This document shows positions 13,173 through 13,199 of a DNA stretch of 13,199 nt, piece by piece. Numbering within the stretch: position 1 is the stretch's first letter; the number at the start of each line of letters is the position of its first letter. The position numbers and the translations under genes were made by a program. The stretch is from CAG-390 sp045541375 (GTDB lineage Bacteria > Bacillota > Clostridia > Oscillospirales > CAG-272). Under the pieces are notes generated by a model that searched no databases, had not been told where the DNA came from, and saw only the letters and a list, made by a program, of their open reading frames with translations. The DNA is taken from NCBI GenBank assembly GCA_045541375.1, contig JAZQJB010000097.1, forward strand, positions 1 to 13,199, read 5' to 3'.

Positions 13173-13199
13173 CAGTCTGTCAAAAAACTACCCAAACAC

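Overview
The window looks like a chromosomal segment of a gut-type Clostridia (Firmicutes) genome, perhaps an uncultured Oscillospirales-like lineage. Support: AGGAGG-type ribosome binding sites, textbook TTGACA/TATAAT promoters, CCA encoded in the tRNA genes, an Rnf-type gene pair, a YdiF-type ABC-F protein, and intergenic DNA full of short palindromes. The lineage is inference; no rRNA or other marker is present.

Left part (1-5423). The tail of a MoxR-type AAA+ ATPase (1-477), a DUF58 protein (2728-3978) and a polytopic membrane protein with a DUF4129-like tail (3978-5423) form the familiar MoxR-DUF58-third-gene set. Here moxR and the DUF58 gene are pushed 2.25 kb apart by three small membrane-protein genes (674-1270, 1285-1875, 1991-2464). 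The gaps hold repeat modules: a two-hairpin element right after the stop codons of moxR and of the third gene, a 52-bp repeat present twice with one mismatch, a 9-bp-stem hairpin present twice, and four mini-hairpins with GNA loops spaced 21-22 bp apart just before the DUF58 gene. A second pair of small membrane-protein genes (5544-6044, 6059-6694) follows; its second member looks like a diverged paralogue of the 1285-1875 product.

Middle (6691-8332). A Phd-Doc toxin-antitoxin pair has its own strong promoter, whose -35 box contains the stop codon of the preceding gene. Convergent to it are a 61-residue membrane peptide and a sigma-region-4-like helix-turn-helix protein. The latter has a strong promoter with a LexA-like box just downstream of the predicted transcription start, and probably starts at a TTG codon. 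Divergent from it is the consensus promoter of the ABC-F gene.

Right part (8333-13199). The ABC-F ATPase gene ends at a terminator shared with a convergent two-gene rnfC-rnfD-like operon. No rnfG, rnfE, rnfA or rnfB lies beside it. Its RnfC keeps both 4Fe-4S motifs but lacks the glycine-rich flavin loop, and its RnfD lacks the SGAT flavinylation motif. This orphan, apparently flavin-less RnfCD pair is the most unusual coding feature. Then come tRNA-Met(CAU) and tRNA-Glu(UUC), abutting and sharing one consensus promoter and a terminator, and a stretch of 7-bp tandem and inverted repeats. A final hairpin is probably the terminator of a minus-strand gene outside the window.
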